This document shows positions 42,844 through 52,600 of a stretch of 64,000 bases of DNA, in pieces. A program made the translations under genes and the position numbers. Each line of letters begins with the position of its first letter. The first letter of the stretch is position 1. Under the pieces are notes generated by a model. The model saw only the letters and a list, made by a program, of their open reading frames with translations. It was not told the DNA's origin and did not search any database. The stretch comes from Nocardioides perillae (GTDB lineage Bacteria; Actinomycetota; Actinomycetes; Propionibacteriales; Nocardioidaceae). The stretch covers positions 1,550,001-1,614,000 of the forward strand of contig NZ_JACCAC010000001.1 of the NCBI RefSeq assembly GCF_013409425.1, written 5' to 3'.

Positions 42844-44238
42844 GTGAACAAGGTCGTCATCGTCGGCGGCGGTCCTGGTGGCTACGAGGCGGCCCTCGTG
42901 GCCGCCCAGCTCGGTGCCGAGGTGACCGTGGTCGACCGCGACGGCCTCGGCGGCTCCGCGGTCCTCACCGACTGCGTGCCCAGCAAGACCCTCATCGCCA
43001 CCGCCGAGGTCATGACCGAGGTGCAGGGCTCCTACGAGCTCGGCGTGGTCTCCTCCGACCACCAGGGCGACGCGGCCACCTCCGTGCGCGTCGACCTGTC
43101 GCGGGTCAACGCCCGGGTGAAGCAGCTCGCCGCCGACCAGTCGGCCGACATCCACCGCCGCCTCGACCGCGACGGCGTGCGCCTGGTCCGCGGACTGGGG
43201 CGCCTCGACGGGCCCGAGCGCGTCGTGGTCACCGCGGCCGACGGGGGCGAGGAGACGCTCACGGCCGACGCCGTGCTGGTCGCGACGGGCGCCTCGCCGC
43301 GCACGCTGCCCACCGCGCAGCCCGACGGCGAGCGCATCCTCACCTGGGAGCAGCTCTACGACCTCACCGAGGTGCCCGGCCACCTCATCGTGGTGGGCTC
43401 CGGCGTCACCGGCGCCGAGTTCGCCTCCGCCTACCTCGCGCTCGGCGTCGAGGTGACCCTGGTCAGCTCGCGCGACCGGGTCCTGCCCGGCGAGGACGTC
43501 GACGCCTCGCGCGTGCTCGAGGAGGTCTCGAAGCGCCGGGGCATGAACGTGCTGTCGAGGTCGCGGATGGAGTCGGTCACCCGCGACGGCGACACCGTGA
43601 CGGTGCGCCTCACCGACGGCCGCAGCGTCGAGGGCACCCACTGCATCCTCGCGCTCGGGTCGGTGCCCAACACCGACGGCCTCGGCCTCGAGGAGGCCGG
43701 GGTGGCGCTGAAGGAGGGCGGCTTCGTCGGCGTGGACCGGGTGTCCCGCACGACGGCCCGGGGCGTCTACGCCGCGGGCGACTGCACCGGCGTCCTCATG
43801 CTCGCCTCGGTCGCGGCCATGCAGGGCCGCATCGCGATGTGGCACTTCCTCGGCGACACCGTGCACCCGCTGGACCTCAAGAAGGTCTCCTCCAACGTGT
43901 TCACCGCCCCCGAGATCGCCACGGTCGGCTGGACCCAGCAGGCCGTCGACGCCGGCGAGGTGGAGGCCGAGGTCGTGCAGCTGCCGCTCGGCACCAACCC
44001 GCGCGCCAAGATGCAGGGGGTGCACGACGGCTTCGTGAAGCTGATCTGCCGCCCCGGCACCGGCATCGTGGTCGGCGGCATCGTGGTGGGCCCGCGGGCC
44101 TCGGAGCTGATCCACCCGGTCGCGATCGCGGTCGCGGAGTCGCTCACCGCCGACCAGCTGGCGCAGGTCTTCACGGTCTACCCCTCGATGAGCGGGTCGA
44201 TCGCCGAGGCGGCCCGCCGCCTGCACCGGGTGGGCTAG
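42844..44238 (+). CDS. LpdA-type NAD(P)H-quinone reductase (degenerate lipoamide dehydrogenase homologue)
   Basis: 464 residues from GTG at 42844. Same fold as its neighbour ('[19 protein letters not shown]', '[15 protein letters not shown]', '[16 protein letters not shown]') but the redox disulfide is broken: '[13 protein letters not shown]' has Ala39 and Cys44. The C-terminal His-Glu pair is also lost, reading 'VYPSMSG' with Tyr446 and Gly451. The same changes mark M. tuberculosis LpdA (Rv3303c), a quinone reductase rather than a lipoamide dehydrogenase. Its TAG stop shares the CTAG tetramer with the convergent gene's stop. Confidence 0.9.
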   Translation: MNKVVIVGGGPGGYEAALVAAQLGAEVTVVDRDGLGGSAVLTDCVPSKTLIATAEVMTEVQGSYELGVVSSDHQGDAATSVRVDLSRVNARVKQLAADQSADIHRRLDRDGVRLVRGLGRLDGPERVVVTAADGGEETLTADAVLVATGASPRTLPTAQPDGERILTWEQLYDLTEVPGHLIVVGSGVTGAEFASAYLALGVEVTLVSSRDRVLPGEDVDASRVLEEVSKRRGMNVLSRSRMESVTRDGDTVTVRLTDGRSVEGTHCILALGSVPNTDGLGLEEAGVALKEGGFVGVDRVSRTTARGVYAAGDCTGVLMLASVAAMQGRIAMWHFLGDTVHPLDLKKVSSNVFTAPEIATVGWTQQAVDAGEVEAEVVQLPLGTNPRAKMQGVHDGFVKLICRPGTGIVVGGIVVGPRASELIHPVAIAVAESLTADQLAQVFTVYPSMSGSIAEAARRLHRVG

Positions 44239-45122
44239 AAGCCCCCGAAGTCGCCGCCGCCGAAGTCGCCGCCGCCGAAGTCGTCGCCGCCGACGTCGCC
44301 GCCACCGCCCCAGTCGCCGCCCCCGAAGTCCCCCGACTCGCCCAGGCCCGCGGTCGGGTCGTCCTGGACGCCGCCGGGGTCGCCGCCCCAGTCGGCGTCG
44401 CCGCCGTCGGCGCCCTCGAGCGCGCCCGCGTCGGCGTACTCCGCGCCGGGGTCGACCGACGCGGCGAGCATGCTGCCGAGGATGAAGGCGGGGAAGACCC
44501 CGGCCAGGGCGTAGCCGCCGTAGAAGCCACCGGCCCACGCGCCGTACGCCGGTCCGCCCTCCCACCACGGCACCATCCGGTCGCCGCGGCGCACCTGCCG
44601 GGTGGCCGGCTCGGCACCGACCGCGAGCCGGGCGGCGTCCGCGCGGCAGACCGGCACCACGCGGCGGGTGCCGCCGGGCGGGGCCCAGCCGGCGTCGTCC
44701 TCGGCGGGGCCGTGGGCGGGGTCGAAGAAGCACGGCGGGCGTCGCACGGGCACCGGCCGGCCGTCGCGGCGGGCCAGGACGCACGCGAGGGCGTGCCGGC
44801 CGTCCTCGAGCGCCGTGGTGGCGCCGCGGACCTGCTCGGCGGTGGTCGCGTCGCGCAGCAGGTCCTTGGCGGCCTCGTAGGAGTCGAGGGCGCGCTGGTA
44901 GTCCTGGCGCATCGCCGGGTCGAGGCGGTCGGTGAGGGTCTCCCAGTGCAGCTCCTGCAGCTCCTCGCCGAAGCGGGTCGTGTCGTCGTCGGCCAGGCGC
45001 CGCGAGGCCGCGACCTCCGCGAGGCGCCGCTCCTCGACCCGGCGGCGCTCCGCCGCCTTCCGCGCCTGCACCACGGCGACGACGACGACGGCGACGAGGG
45101 CCAGCACCACGAGCGTGTCCAC
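44235..45122 (-). CDS. Membrane-anchored protein with 'CFxDP' domain and Gly-Asp-Phe-rich tail
   Basis: 295 residues from GTG at 45122. One N-terminal membrane helix ('TLVVLALVAVVVVAVVQA'), a helical stretch ('LDPAMRQDYQRALDSYEAAKD'), then 'PPCFFDPAHGPAEDDAGW' and 'VPVCRADAARL' with paired Cys. The proteins at 54117 and 56018 share this order of helix, 'CFLDPLH'/'CFVDPRHG' and Cys pair. The C-terminal 60 residues are low complexity with repeated GGGDFGG. The N-terminal sensor part seen in those paralogues is missing. Function unknown. Confidence 0.75.
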   Translation of the reverse strand: MDTLVVLALVAVVVVAVVQARKAAERRRVEERRLAEVAASRRLADDDTTRFGEELQELHWETLTDRLDPAMRQDYQRALDSYEAAKDLLRDATTAEQVRGATTALEDGRHALACVLARRDGRPVPVRRPPCFFDPAHGPAEDDAGWAPPGGTRRVVPVCRADAARLAVGAEPATRQVRRGDRMVPWWEGGPAYGAWAGGFYGGYALAGVFPAFILGSMLAASVDPGAEYADAGALEGADGGDADWGGDPGGVQDDPTAGLGESGDFGGGDWGGGGDVGGDDFGGGDFGGGDFGGF

Positions 45123-45256
45123 GGTCTCAGCCTAGGCAGGGCCCCGGGCGGGCCCGGCGAATTCCAGTCGTGTGGTTCACGAGAAGCGGTGGCGGCCCCA
45201 CCCGTGCCGTGGTCGACTCGCTGCGTCACTCCTGCCACACGACCCCCCGGAGCCCC

Positions 45257-46477
45257 GTGCGCACCCCCTCCTCCGTCCTGCGACGCCTGCTCGCCACCGC
45301 CCTCGCCGCGGCCCTCCCGCTGGCCGGGGTGCTCGTGGCGACGCCCGCCGAGGCGAAGCGGGTGGACCAGTCGTGGACCGTGCCGGCGTCGGCGTGGATC
45401 ACCCTGCGCGGCCACGGCTTCGGCCACGGCCACGGGATGTCGCAGTACGGCGCGCACGGCGCCGCGCGGCAGGGGCTCAGCGCGCGGGAGATCCTGGCCT
45501 TCTACTACCCCGGCACGACCGTGGGGAGCGTCGGCGGCACGATCGCGGTGCTCGTCTCGCGTGACACCACCGACGACGTCGTGGTCCACGCGCGGCCGGG
45601 GCTCAAGGTGCGCGTGCTCGGCACCGGCGAGGTGCTGACCCTGCCCGACAACGGCGCGACCCGGTGGCGGCTCCAGGTCGACCGCACGGGTGCGACCGGG
45701 CTGGCCTACCTGCGCGACCGCTGGCGCAAGCTGCGCGCGCTGCCGGGGCCGGCGGAGTTCCACGCCGGCGGCGCGCCCGTGACCCTCGTGACGCCGAGCG
45801 GTGACACCGCCTACCGCGGACGGCTGCGCTCGGCCGCGCCGAGCGGCGGTGGCCGGGCCCGCGACACCGTCAACGTCGTGGCGCTGGAGACCTACCTGCG
45901 CGGGGTCGTGCCGCTCGAGGTGCCGGCCTCGTGGCACCCCGCCGCGGTGCAGGCGCAGGCGGTCGCGGCCCGCACCTACGCGGCCTACGAGCGGGCCCAC
46001 CCGCGCGCCTCGCACTACCAGGTCTGCGACACGACGAGCTGCCAGGTCTACGGCGGCGCCTCCGCCGAGCACCCGGCGAGCGACGCCGCGGTCCGCGCCA
46101 CGCGGGGCACCGCACTGCTGGCCGACGGCCGCCCGGCCTTCACGCAGTTCTCCTCCAGCAGCGGCGGCTGGACCTCCGCCGGCTCGGTGCCCTACCTCAC
46201 CTCCCAGGAGGACCCGTACGACGGGTGGTCCGGCAACCCCGTCCACGACTGGTCGCTGCGCGTCACCGACGCCCGCCTCGAGGCCGCCTACCCCCGGATC
46301 GGCGACCTGCGCTCGTTGCGGATCACGGAGCGCGAGGGCGGCGGCGAGTGGGGTGGTCGGGTGTGGCGGCTGACGCTGACCGGCTCACGCGGCTCCGTGA
46401 CGGTGAACGGTGACGACCTACGGCGCGCGCTGGGACTGCGCTCGAGCTGGTTCACCTTCGCCGTGTCCCGCCGCTGA
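45257..46477 (+). CDS. SpoIID/LytB-domain secreted protein
   Basis: 406 residues from GTG at 45257 (GGAG 7 bases upstream); a GTG at 45170 would add 29 residues before the signal peptide. Signal peptide with cleavage at 'ATPAEA-KR'. The N-terminal part has 'GHGFGHGHGMSQYGAHGAA', the mark of this family, and the SpoIID core 'VNVVALETYLRGVVPLEVP' plus 'AVQAQAVAARTYAAY' follows, with 'TQFSSSSGGWT' near the end of the domain. SpoIID proteins are lytic transglycosylases acting on peptidoglycan; in a non-sporulating actinomycete a wall-remodelling role is expected. Confidence 0.9.
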   Translation: MRTPSSVLRRLLATALAAALPLAGVLVATPAEAKRVDQSWTVPASAWITLRGHGFGHGHGMSQYGAHGAARQGLSAREILAFYYPGTTVGSVGGTIAVLVSRDTTDDVVVHARPGLKVRVLGTGEVLTLPDNGATRWRLQVDRTGATGLAYLRDRWRKLRALPGPAEFHAGGAPVTLVTPSGDTAYRGRLRSAAPSGGGRARDTVNVVALETYLRGVVPLEVPASWHPAAVQAQAVAARTYAAYERAHPRASHYQVCDTTSCQVYGGASAEHPASDAAVRATRGTALLADGRPAFTQFSSSSGGWTSAGSVPYLTSQEDPYDGWSGNPVHDWSLRVTDARLEAAYPRIGDLRSLRITEREGGGEWGGRVWRLTLTGSRGSVTVNGDDLRRALGLRSSWFTFAVSRR

Positions 46478-46529
46478 GGGTCGTCCGCCCGGATTCCTGA
46501 CCGGACGGTCTGGCGCCGGGGTGTGACGC

Positions 46530-46544
46530 GTGGCACAGTGCCAC
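46530..46544. promoter_or_regulatory. Perfect dyad upstream of the M36 peptidase gene
   Basis: GTGGCAC-A-GTGCCAC, two exact 7-base arms around one base, 53 bases before the start at 46597. It overlaps a possible -10 box, CACAGT (46534-46539), so it could be a repressor site. The regulator is unknown. Confidence 0.45.
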
Positions 46545-46596
46545 CGTCCGCGGCGACCAGCCGCGGGCACCACACACCCCACAGCAGAGGAAGCAG

Positions 46597-49545
46597 ATGC
46601 GCCGCACCGTCTCGGGTGCCATCGCAGGTGTCGCAGCCCTCGCCCTCGCGGGCGTCGGTAGTCCCTTCACCTCCGTGGCCAGTGCCCAACCGCAGGACCG
46701 TCCCCGTCCCCCCACCCTCGCCCCCGCCGGCGGGATGCTCGGCCCCGACGCGGCCGCGCACGCGCCCGGCGAGCACGCCCGGCACGGCGACCACGAGGGC
46801 CACTCCCACGACGACGTCGACCGTCGTCGCGGCAGCCTGCCGCCCACCGCCGCCCAGCGCTCGGCCGACCGCCGCACGGGCGGCCGCGTGCAGTGGAACG
46901 AGCTCGGCACGCCGGCCACGGTCGCCGCGACCGGCGACGTCGTCGCGACCGGCCTGCCGCAGCAGCCCGAGGCCGCTGCCCGGGCCTACCTCGCGCGGTC
47001 CGGCGACCTCTTCGCGCTGACCCCCGCCCAGGTCGACGACCTGGAGACGCTGGCCGTCACCGCGGTCGGCAAGGGTGCCGTGGTCACGCTGCGCCAGCGC
47101 GCCGGCGGCCTGCCCACCACCCAGGGTGGCCTGGTCACCGTCGCGGTGCGCGACGGGCAGGTGCTGCACGCCTCCTCGAGCCTCTCGCGCGACACCGGCG
47201 CCCTGCCGGCCGCGACGCTCGACGAGGCCGCCGCCAGCGACGCCGCGGTCCGGCTGGCGGAGCTCGAGTCCTCCGAGGCCGTCGTGCTGCGGGTCCGCGA
47301 GGTCGCGGTGCCGACCGCGGCCGAGGGCATGCGCCGCGCCTGGGAGGTCGTGGTCGCCGAGGAGGGTGGCCACGGGGCCGCCTTCACCGTGCTCGTCGAC
47401 GCGACCTCCGGCGAGCTGCTCGTGCGCGAGAGCCTGGTCGACCACCTCGACGACGACCCGCGCTGGTCGCTCTTCCCGGCCACGCCGGCCGACCTCGACA
47501 CCACCGAGCGCGACACCTGGTGCTGGACCGGGGTCGCCGGCTGCGACGACACCCTCGCGCCCGGTGCGTCGACGGCCACGCCGTGGGACGTCGACCCGGC
47601 CACCGGCCAGCCGAGCCTCACGACGCTCGGCAACAACGCGGTCAGCGGCAAGTCCTGGGCCCTCGCGCCCAACGTGCGGGCGGTGGAGCGCACGGCCACC
47701 CCCAGCACGACGCGGGACTACCTCTACACCTTCGACAACACCTGGCAGGAGTCCGGCTGCGCGCCCGAGGCGCTCACCGGGGACGACGGCAACGACGTCG
47801 ACGCCGCCACCTCGAGCCTCTTCGCGCACCACAACCGGCTGCACGACTTCGCCTACGGGCTGGGCTTCACCGAGGAGACCTGGAACGCCCAGCAGGACAA
47901 CCTGGGCCGTGGCGGCAAGGGTGGCGACCCCGAGGTCGGCAAGGCCCAGTCGGGCGCCGCGCTCGGCATCCGCGACAACGCCAACCAGTACTCCACGCCC
48001 GACGGCGTCGCCCCGTGGAGCAACATGTACCTCTGGCAGCCGATCGCCGGCGCGGCGTACGTGCCCTGCGTCGACGGCGACTTCGACGGCACCGTCATCG
48101 GCCACGAGTACACCCACCTCATCACCAACCGGATGATCGCCGGGCCCGACGCCGGCCTGTCCGGCTACCAGGCCGGCGGCATGGGCGAGAGCTGGTCCGA
48201 CCTGGTCGCGATGGAGTACCTCGTCGAGCTGGGCGAGCGGCCGATGGGTGACACGCCCTTCGTCACCGGCGCCTACGTGACCGGCGACGAGCGCACCGGC
48301 ATCCGCAACTTCGACATGTCGAGGAGCTCGCTGAACTACTCCAACGTCGGCTACGACGTGGTGGGCGCCAGCGTGCACTCCGAGGGCGAGATCTGGTCCG
48401 CGACCAACTTTGCGGTCCGCCAGGCCTTCGTCGACCGGTACGGCGCGGGCACGCCGGCCGAGCTGCGCGCCTGCGCCGAGGGCCGCACGCCCGTGGAGCA
48501 GTGCCCGGGCAGCCGCCGCTGGGTGCAGCTGCTCTTCGACTCGCTGCTCGTGCCGGCCACCGGCCGGGTCTCGATGGTCGACATGCGCGACGCGATGCTC
48601 GTCGCCGACCAGCTCCGCTTCGGCGGCGCCAACCAGGACCTGCTCTGGGACGCCTTCGCCAGCCGCGGGCTCGGCGAGGGTGCCTCCTCCGACGGGCCGA
48701 ACGACACCGACCCGGTGCCGAGCTTCGCCACCCCGACGGGCGCCGACGGCGAGGTCACCTTCGTGCCGGCCGGCACCCAGGCCGGCGCGCCGGTCGAGAT
48801 CTTCGTCGGCGAGTTCGAGGACCAGTCGACCCCGGTCGCCGACACCGACCCGGCCACCGAGCTCGGTGCGACCACGCGCATGGTCGCCGGCACCTACGAC
48901 GCGGTCGCGGTCGGCCCGACGGTCGGCCACCAGCGCTTCACCTTCACCGTCCGCGCCGGCCAGGTCCGCGACGTGCCGGTGCTGCTCGAGCAGAACCTCG
49001 CCGCGAGCGCCCTCGGGGCGACCGCGACGGGCGACGGCACCGACGCCGCCTCGCTGCTCGACGGCACCGAGGCGACCGACTGGACGGCCGAGCGCGACGG
49101 CGGACCCGCGGGCCTCGGCGTGAGCGTCGACCTCGCCGGCGACCGGCCGCAGCAGGTGGGCCGCGTCGCCGTCAGCGCGTTCTACGAGACGGGCTCCCGC
49201 TTCAGCGCGCTGCGCCAGTTCGCGATCTCCGCGTGCGACGCCAGCACGGGCGCCGACTGCGCCGACCCCGCGGCGTACGAGCGGGTCTTCCTGAGCCCGG
49301 CCGACGCCTTCCCGGGTGACGGCATGCGCCCGACCGCGCCCGACCTCAACGCCGCGTCGTTCGCGATCCCGCGCACCACGGCCACGCACCTGCGACTCGA
49401 GGTCGTGAGCAACCAGTGCACCGGCGGGCCGGAGTTCGCCGGGGAGCTCGACGACGACCCGGCGACCACGACCGACTGCGCCACCGGCGCCCCGTCGGTC
49501 GCCCGGGTCGTGCGGGCCGCGGAGCTGCAGGCCTTCCGCCGCTGA
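46597..49545 (+). CDS. Secreted M36 (fungalysin-type) metallopeptidase
   Basis: 982 residues from ATG at 46597 with AGAGGAAG upstream. Signal peptide ends near 'SVASAQP'. A propeptide of about 350 residues includes the FTP-like part ('ARAYLARSGDLFALTPAQV') and PepSY-like region. The catalytic domain has the zinc motif 'GHEYTHLITN' with His503, Glu504, His507 and the third ligand Glu531 in 'GMGESWSDL'. A C-terminal region of about 170 residues resembles a discoidin-type (F5/8C) module ('LDGTEATDWTAERDGGPAG'). Extracellular protein degradation is the expected role. Confidence 0.9.
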   Translation: MRRTVSGAIAGVAALALAGVGSPFTSVASAQPQDRPRPPTLAPAGGMLGPDAAAHAPGEHARHGDHEGHSHDDVDRRRGSLPPTAAQRSADRRTGGRVQWNELGTPATVAATGDVVATGLPQQPEAAARAYLARSGDLFALTPAQVDDLETLAVTAVGKGAVVTLRQRAGGLPTTQGGLVTVAVRDGQVLHASSSLSRDTGALPAATLDEAAASDAAVRLAELESSEAVVLRVREVAVPTAAEGMRRAWEVVVAEEGGHGAAFTVLVDATSGELLVRESLVDHLDDDPRWSLFPATPADLDTTERDTWCWTGVAGCDDTLAPGASTATPWDVDPATGQPSLTTLGNNAVSGKSWALAPNVRAVERTATPSTTRDYLYTFDNTWQESGCAPEALTGDDGNDVDAATSSLFAHHNRLHDFAYGLGFTEETWNAQQDNLGRGGKGGDPEVGKAQSGAALGIRDNANQYSTPDGVAPWSNMYLWQPIAGAAYVPCVDGDFDGTVIGHEYTHLITNRMIAGPDAGLSGYQAGGMGESWSDLVAMEYLVELGERPMGDTPFVTGAYVTGDERTGIRNFDMSRSSLNYSNVGYDVVGASVHSEGEIWSATNFAVRQAFVDRYGAGTPAELRACAEGRTPVEQCPGSRRWVQLLFDSLLVPATGRVSMVDMRDAMLVADQLRFGGANQDLLWDAFASRGLGEGASSDGPNDTDPVPSFATPTGADGEVTFVPAGTQAGAPVEIFVGEFEDQSTPVADTDPATELGATTRMVAGTYDAVAVGPTVGHQRFTFTVRAGQVRDVPVLLEQNLAASALGATATGDGTDAASLLDGTEATDWTAERDGGPAGLGVSVDLAGDRPQQVGRVAVSAFYETGSRFSALRQFAISACDASTGADCADPAAYERVFLSPADAFPGDGMRPTAPDLNAASFAIPRTTATHLRLEVVSNQCTGGPEFAGELDDDPATTTDCATGAPSVARVVRAAELQAFRR

Positions 49546-49570
49546 GCCGAGGCAGGACAGCAGCACAGCA

Positions 49571-49602
49571 CGAGGGCCCCGGGCGACCGCCCGGGGCCCT
49601 CG
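49571..49602. terminator. Strong bidirectional hairpin between M36 and pyc genes
   Basis: Perfect 15-base inverted repeat: CGAGGGCCCCGGGCG at 49571-49585, a 2-base centre, and its complement at 49588-49602. It lies between the convergent ends at 49545 and 49632. Confidence 0.85.
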
Positions 49603-49631
49603 TCGCGTGAGGGAAGCGTGTGGGGGTGCGC

Positions 49632-52600
49632 TCAGCCGAGCACGAGCACCAGGTCGCCGCCCTCGACCGCCTGGGTGCCGGAGATCGCGAGCCGCTGCAC
49701 GGTGCCGGCGCGGGGCGCGGTGATGGAGGCCTCCATCTTCATCGCCTCGATGGTGGCGACGGTCTCGCCGGCCGCGACGCTCGCGCCCTCCTCGACCACG
49801 ACCGTGACCACGCCCTGGAAGGGCGCGGCGACGTGGCCGGGGTCGGAGGTGTCGGCCTTCTCGGTGCTCGGCACGTCGGAGGCGACGGAGCGGTCGCGCA
49901 CCGAGATCGGGCGCAGCTGGCCGTTGAGGGTGCACATGACGGTGCGGTAGCCGCGCTCGTCGGGCTCGCCGACCGCCTGCACGCCCAGCAGCAGGCGGAC
50001 GCCGGGCTCGAGCTCGACCTCGTGCTCCTCGCCCTGGCGCAGGCCGTAGAGGTACTCCAGCGTGGGCAGGACCGACACGTCGCCGTAGGCCTCGCACGAC
50101 GCGCGGTAGTCCTTCGTCGGGCCGGGGAAGAGCAGCTCGTTGAGCGTGCGGCGGCGGGTGGCCGGGCTGGCAGCCTCGCCACGCAGGCCGAGGCCCGCGG
50201 CCTGCTCGTCGGTGAGCTCCTCGGCCGGCCGCTTCCACGTGCGGCCCTCGAGGGCCCGGCTGCGGAAGGGCTCGGGCCAGCCGCCCGGGGGGTCGCCCAG
50301 CTCGCCGTTGAGGAAGCCGACGACCGAGTCGGGCACGTCGAAGCGCTGCGGCTCCGCCTCGAACTCGGCCGGGTCGGCCCCCACCGCGACCAGGTGCAGC
50401 GCGAGGTCGCCGACCACCTTGGAGCTGGGGGTCACCTTGACGACGTTGCCGAGGATGTCGTTCGCGGCGGCGTAGGTGTCCTCGATCTGCTCGAACTTCT
50501 CGCCGAGGCCCAGCGCGATCGCCTGCTGGCGCAGGTTGGAGAGCTGCCCGCCCGGGATCTCGTGGCGGTAGACGCGACCGGTGGGGGAGGGCAGCCCGGA
50601 CTCGAACGGCGCGTAGACGCGGCGCACCGCCTCCCAGTAGGGCTCGAGCGCGTTGACCGCGGCCAGGCTCAGCCCCGTCTCGCGCTCCGCGTGGTCGGTG
50701 GCCGACACCAGCGCCGAGAGCGGCGGCTGCGACGTGGTCCCTGCGAGGGCGGCGCTGGCCGCGTCGACGGCGTCGACGCCCGACTCGATCGCCGCTGTCA
50801 GGGTGGCCAGCTGGCCGCCGGCCGTGTCGTGGGTGTGCAGGTGCACCGGGAGGTCGAACTCCGAGCGCAGCGCAGTGACCAGGCGGCGGGCCGCCGGGGC
50901 GCGCAGCAGCCCGGCCATGTCCTTGATCGCCAGCACGTGCGCACCGGCCTCGACGATGCGCTCGGCGAGCCCGAGGTAGTAGTCGAGGGTGTAGAGCCGC
51001 TCGCCGGGGTCGGAGAGGTCGCCGGTGTAGCAGAGCGCGACCTCGGCGACGGTGGTGCCGGTCGCGCGCACGGCTTCGATCGCGGGCCGCATCTGCTCGA
51101 CGTCGTTGAGCGCGTCGAAGATGCGGAAGACGTCGATGCCGGTGTCGGCGGCCTCCTGCACGAAGGCGTCGGTCACCTCGGTGGGGTAGGGCGTGTAGCC
51201 GACGGTGTTGCGCCCACGCAGCAGCATCTGCAGGCAGATGTTGGGCACGGCCTGGCGCATCGCGGCCAGCCGCTCCCAGGGGTCCTCGGCGAGGAAGCGC
51301 AGCGCCACGTCGTAGGTGGCCCCGCCCCACGCCTCGACCGACCACAGCTCGGGCGTCGTGCGGGCCACGTGGCCCGCGGCCGCGAGCAGGTCGCGGGTGC
51401 GCACCCGGGTGGCGAGCAGCGACTGGTGGGCGTCGCGGAAGGTGGTGTCGGTGACCGCCACCCGGTCCTGGGCGCGCAGCGCGGCCGCGAAGGCCTCGGG
51501 CCCCTGCGCGAGCAGCTGCTGGCGCGTCCCGTCGGGGGCGGGCACGTCGAGGTCGAGCGGCGGCAGCTTGGACGCCGGGTCCAGCACGACCGGGGCCGGG
51601 CCGTGCGGCTGGTTGACCGTGACGTCGGCGAGGTAGGTCAGCAGCTTGGTGCCGCGGTCGCCCGGCGCGCGGGCGGTCAGCAGCTCGGGGTGGGTCTCGA
51701 TGAAGGAGGTGGTGATGCGGCCCGCCGTGAAGTCGGGGTCGTCGAGCACCGCCTGCAGGAAGGGGATGTTGGTGGAGACCCCGCGGATGCGGAACTCCGC
51801 GACCGCGCGGCGCGAGCGCTCGACGGCCTTGTCGAAGGTGCGACCGCGGCACGTGAGCTTGGCGAGCATGGAGTCGAAGTGGGCCGAGACCTCGGCGCCG
51901 GTGTACGTCGTGCCGCCGTCGAGGCGGACGCCGGCGCCGCCGGGGGAGCGGTAGGTCGTGATGCGGCCCGTGTCGGGGCGGAAGCCGTTGCCGGGGTCCT
52001 CGGTGGTGATGCGGCACTGCAGCGCGGCACCGCGCAGCTGCACCGTCTCCTGGGACAGCCCGAGGTCCGCCAGCGTCTCACCGGAGGCGATGCGCAGCTG
52101 GCTCTGCACCAGGTCGACGTCGGTGACTTCCTCGGTCACGGTGTGCTCGACCTGGATGCGGGGGTTCATCTCGATGAAGACGTAGTTGCCCTCCGGGTCG
52201 AGCAGGAACTCCACCGTGCCGGCGTTGCGGTAGCCGATCTCGCGGGCGAAGCGCACCGCGTCGGCACACATGCGCTCGCGGATCGCGGGGTCGAGGTTGG
52301 GCGCGGGGGCGATCTCGACCACCTTCTGGTGGCGGCGCTGCACCGAGCAGTCGCGCTCGAAGAGGTGGATGACGCCGCCCTGGCCGTCGGCGAGCACCTG
52401 CACCTCGATGTGGCGGGGGTCGACCACCGCCTGCTCGATGAAGACCGTGGGGTCGCCGAAGGCGGCCTCGGCCTCGCGCATGCAGGTCTCGACCGCCTCG
52501 CGCAGGGCGCCCTCCTCGTCGACGCGGCGCATGCCGCGGCCCCCGCCGCCGGCGACCGCCTTGACGAAGAGGGGGTAGGGCATGTCGGCCGCCGCGGCCA

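Noticed and set aside
44241..44340. Repeated GTCGCCGCCGCC units near the quinone reductase stop
   Set aside because: They code for the GGGDFGG tail of the minus-strand membrane protein, so this is protein low complexity rather than a DNA repeat element.
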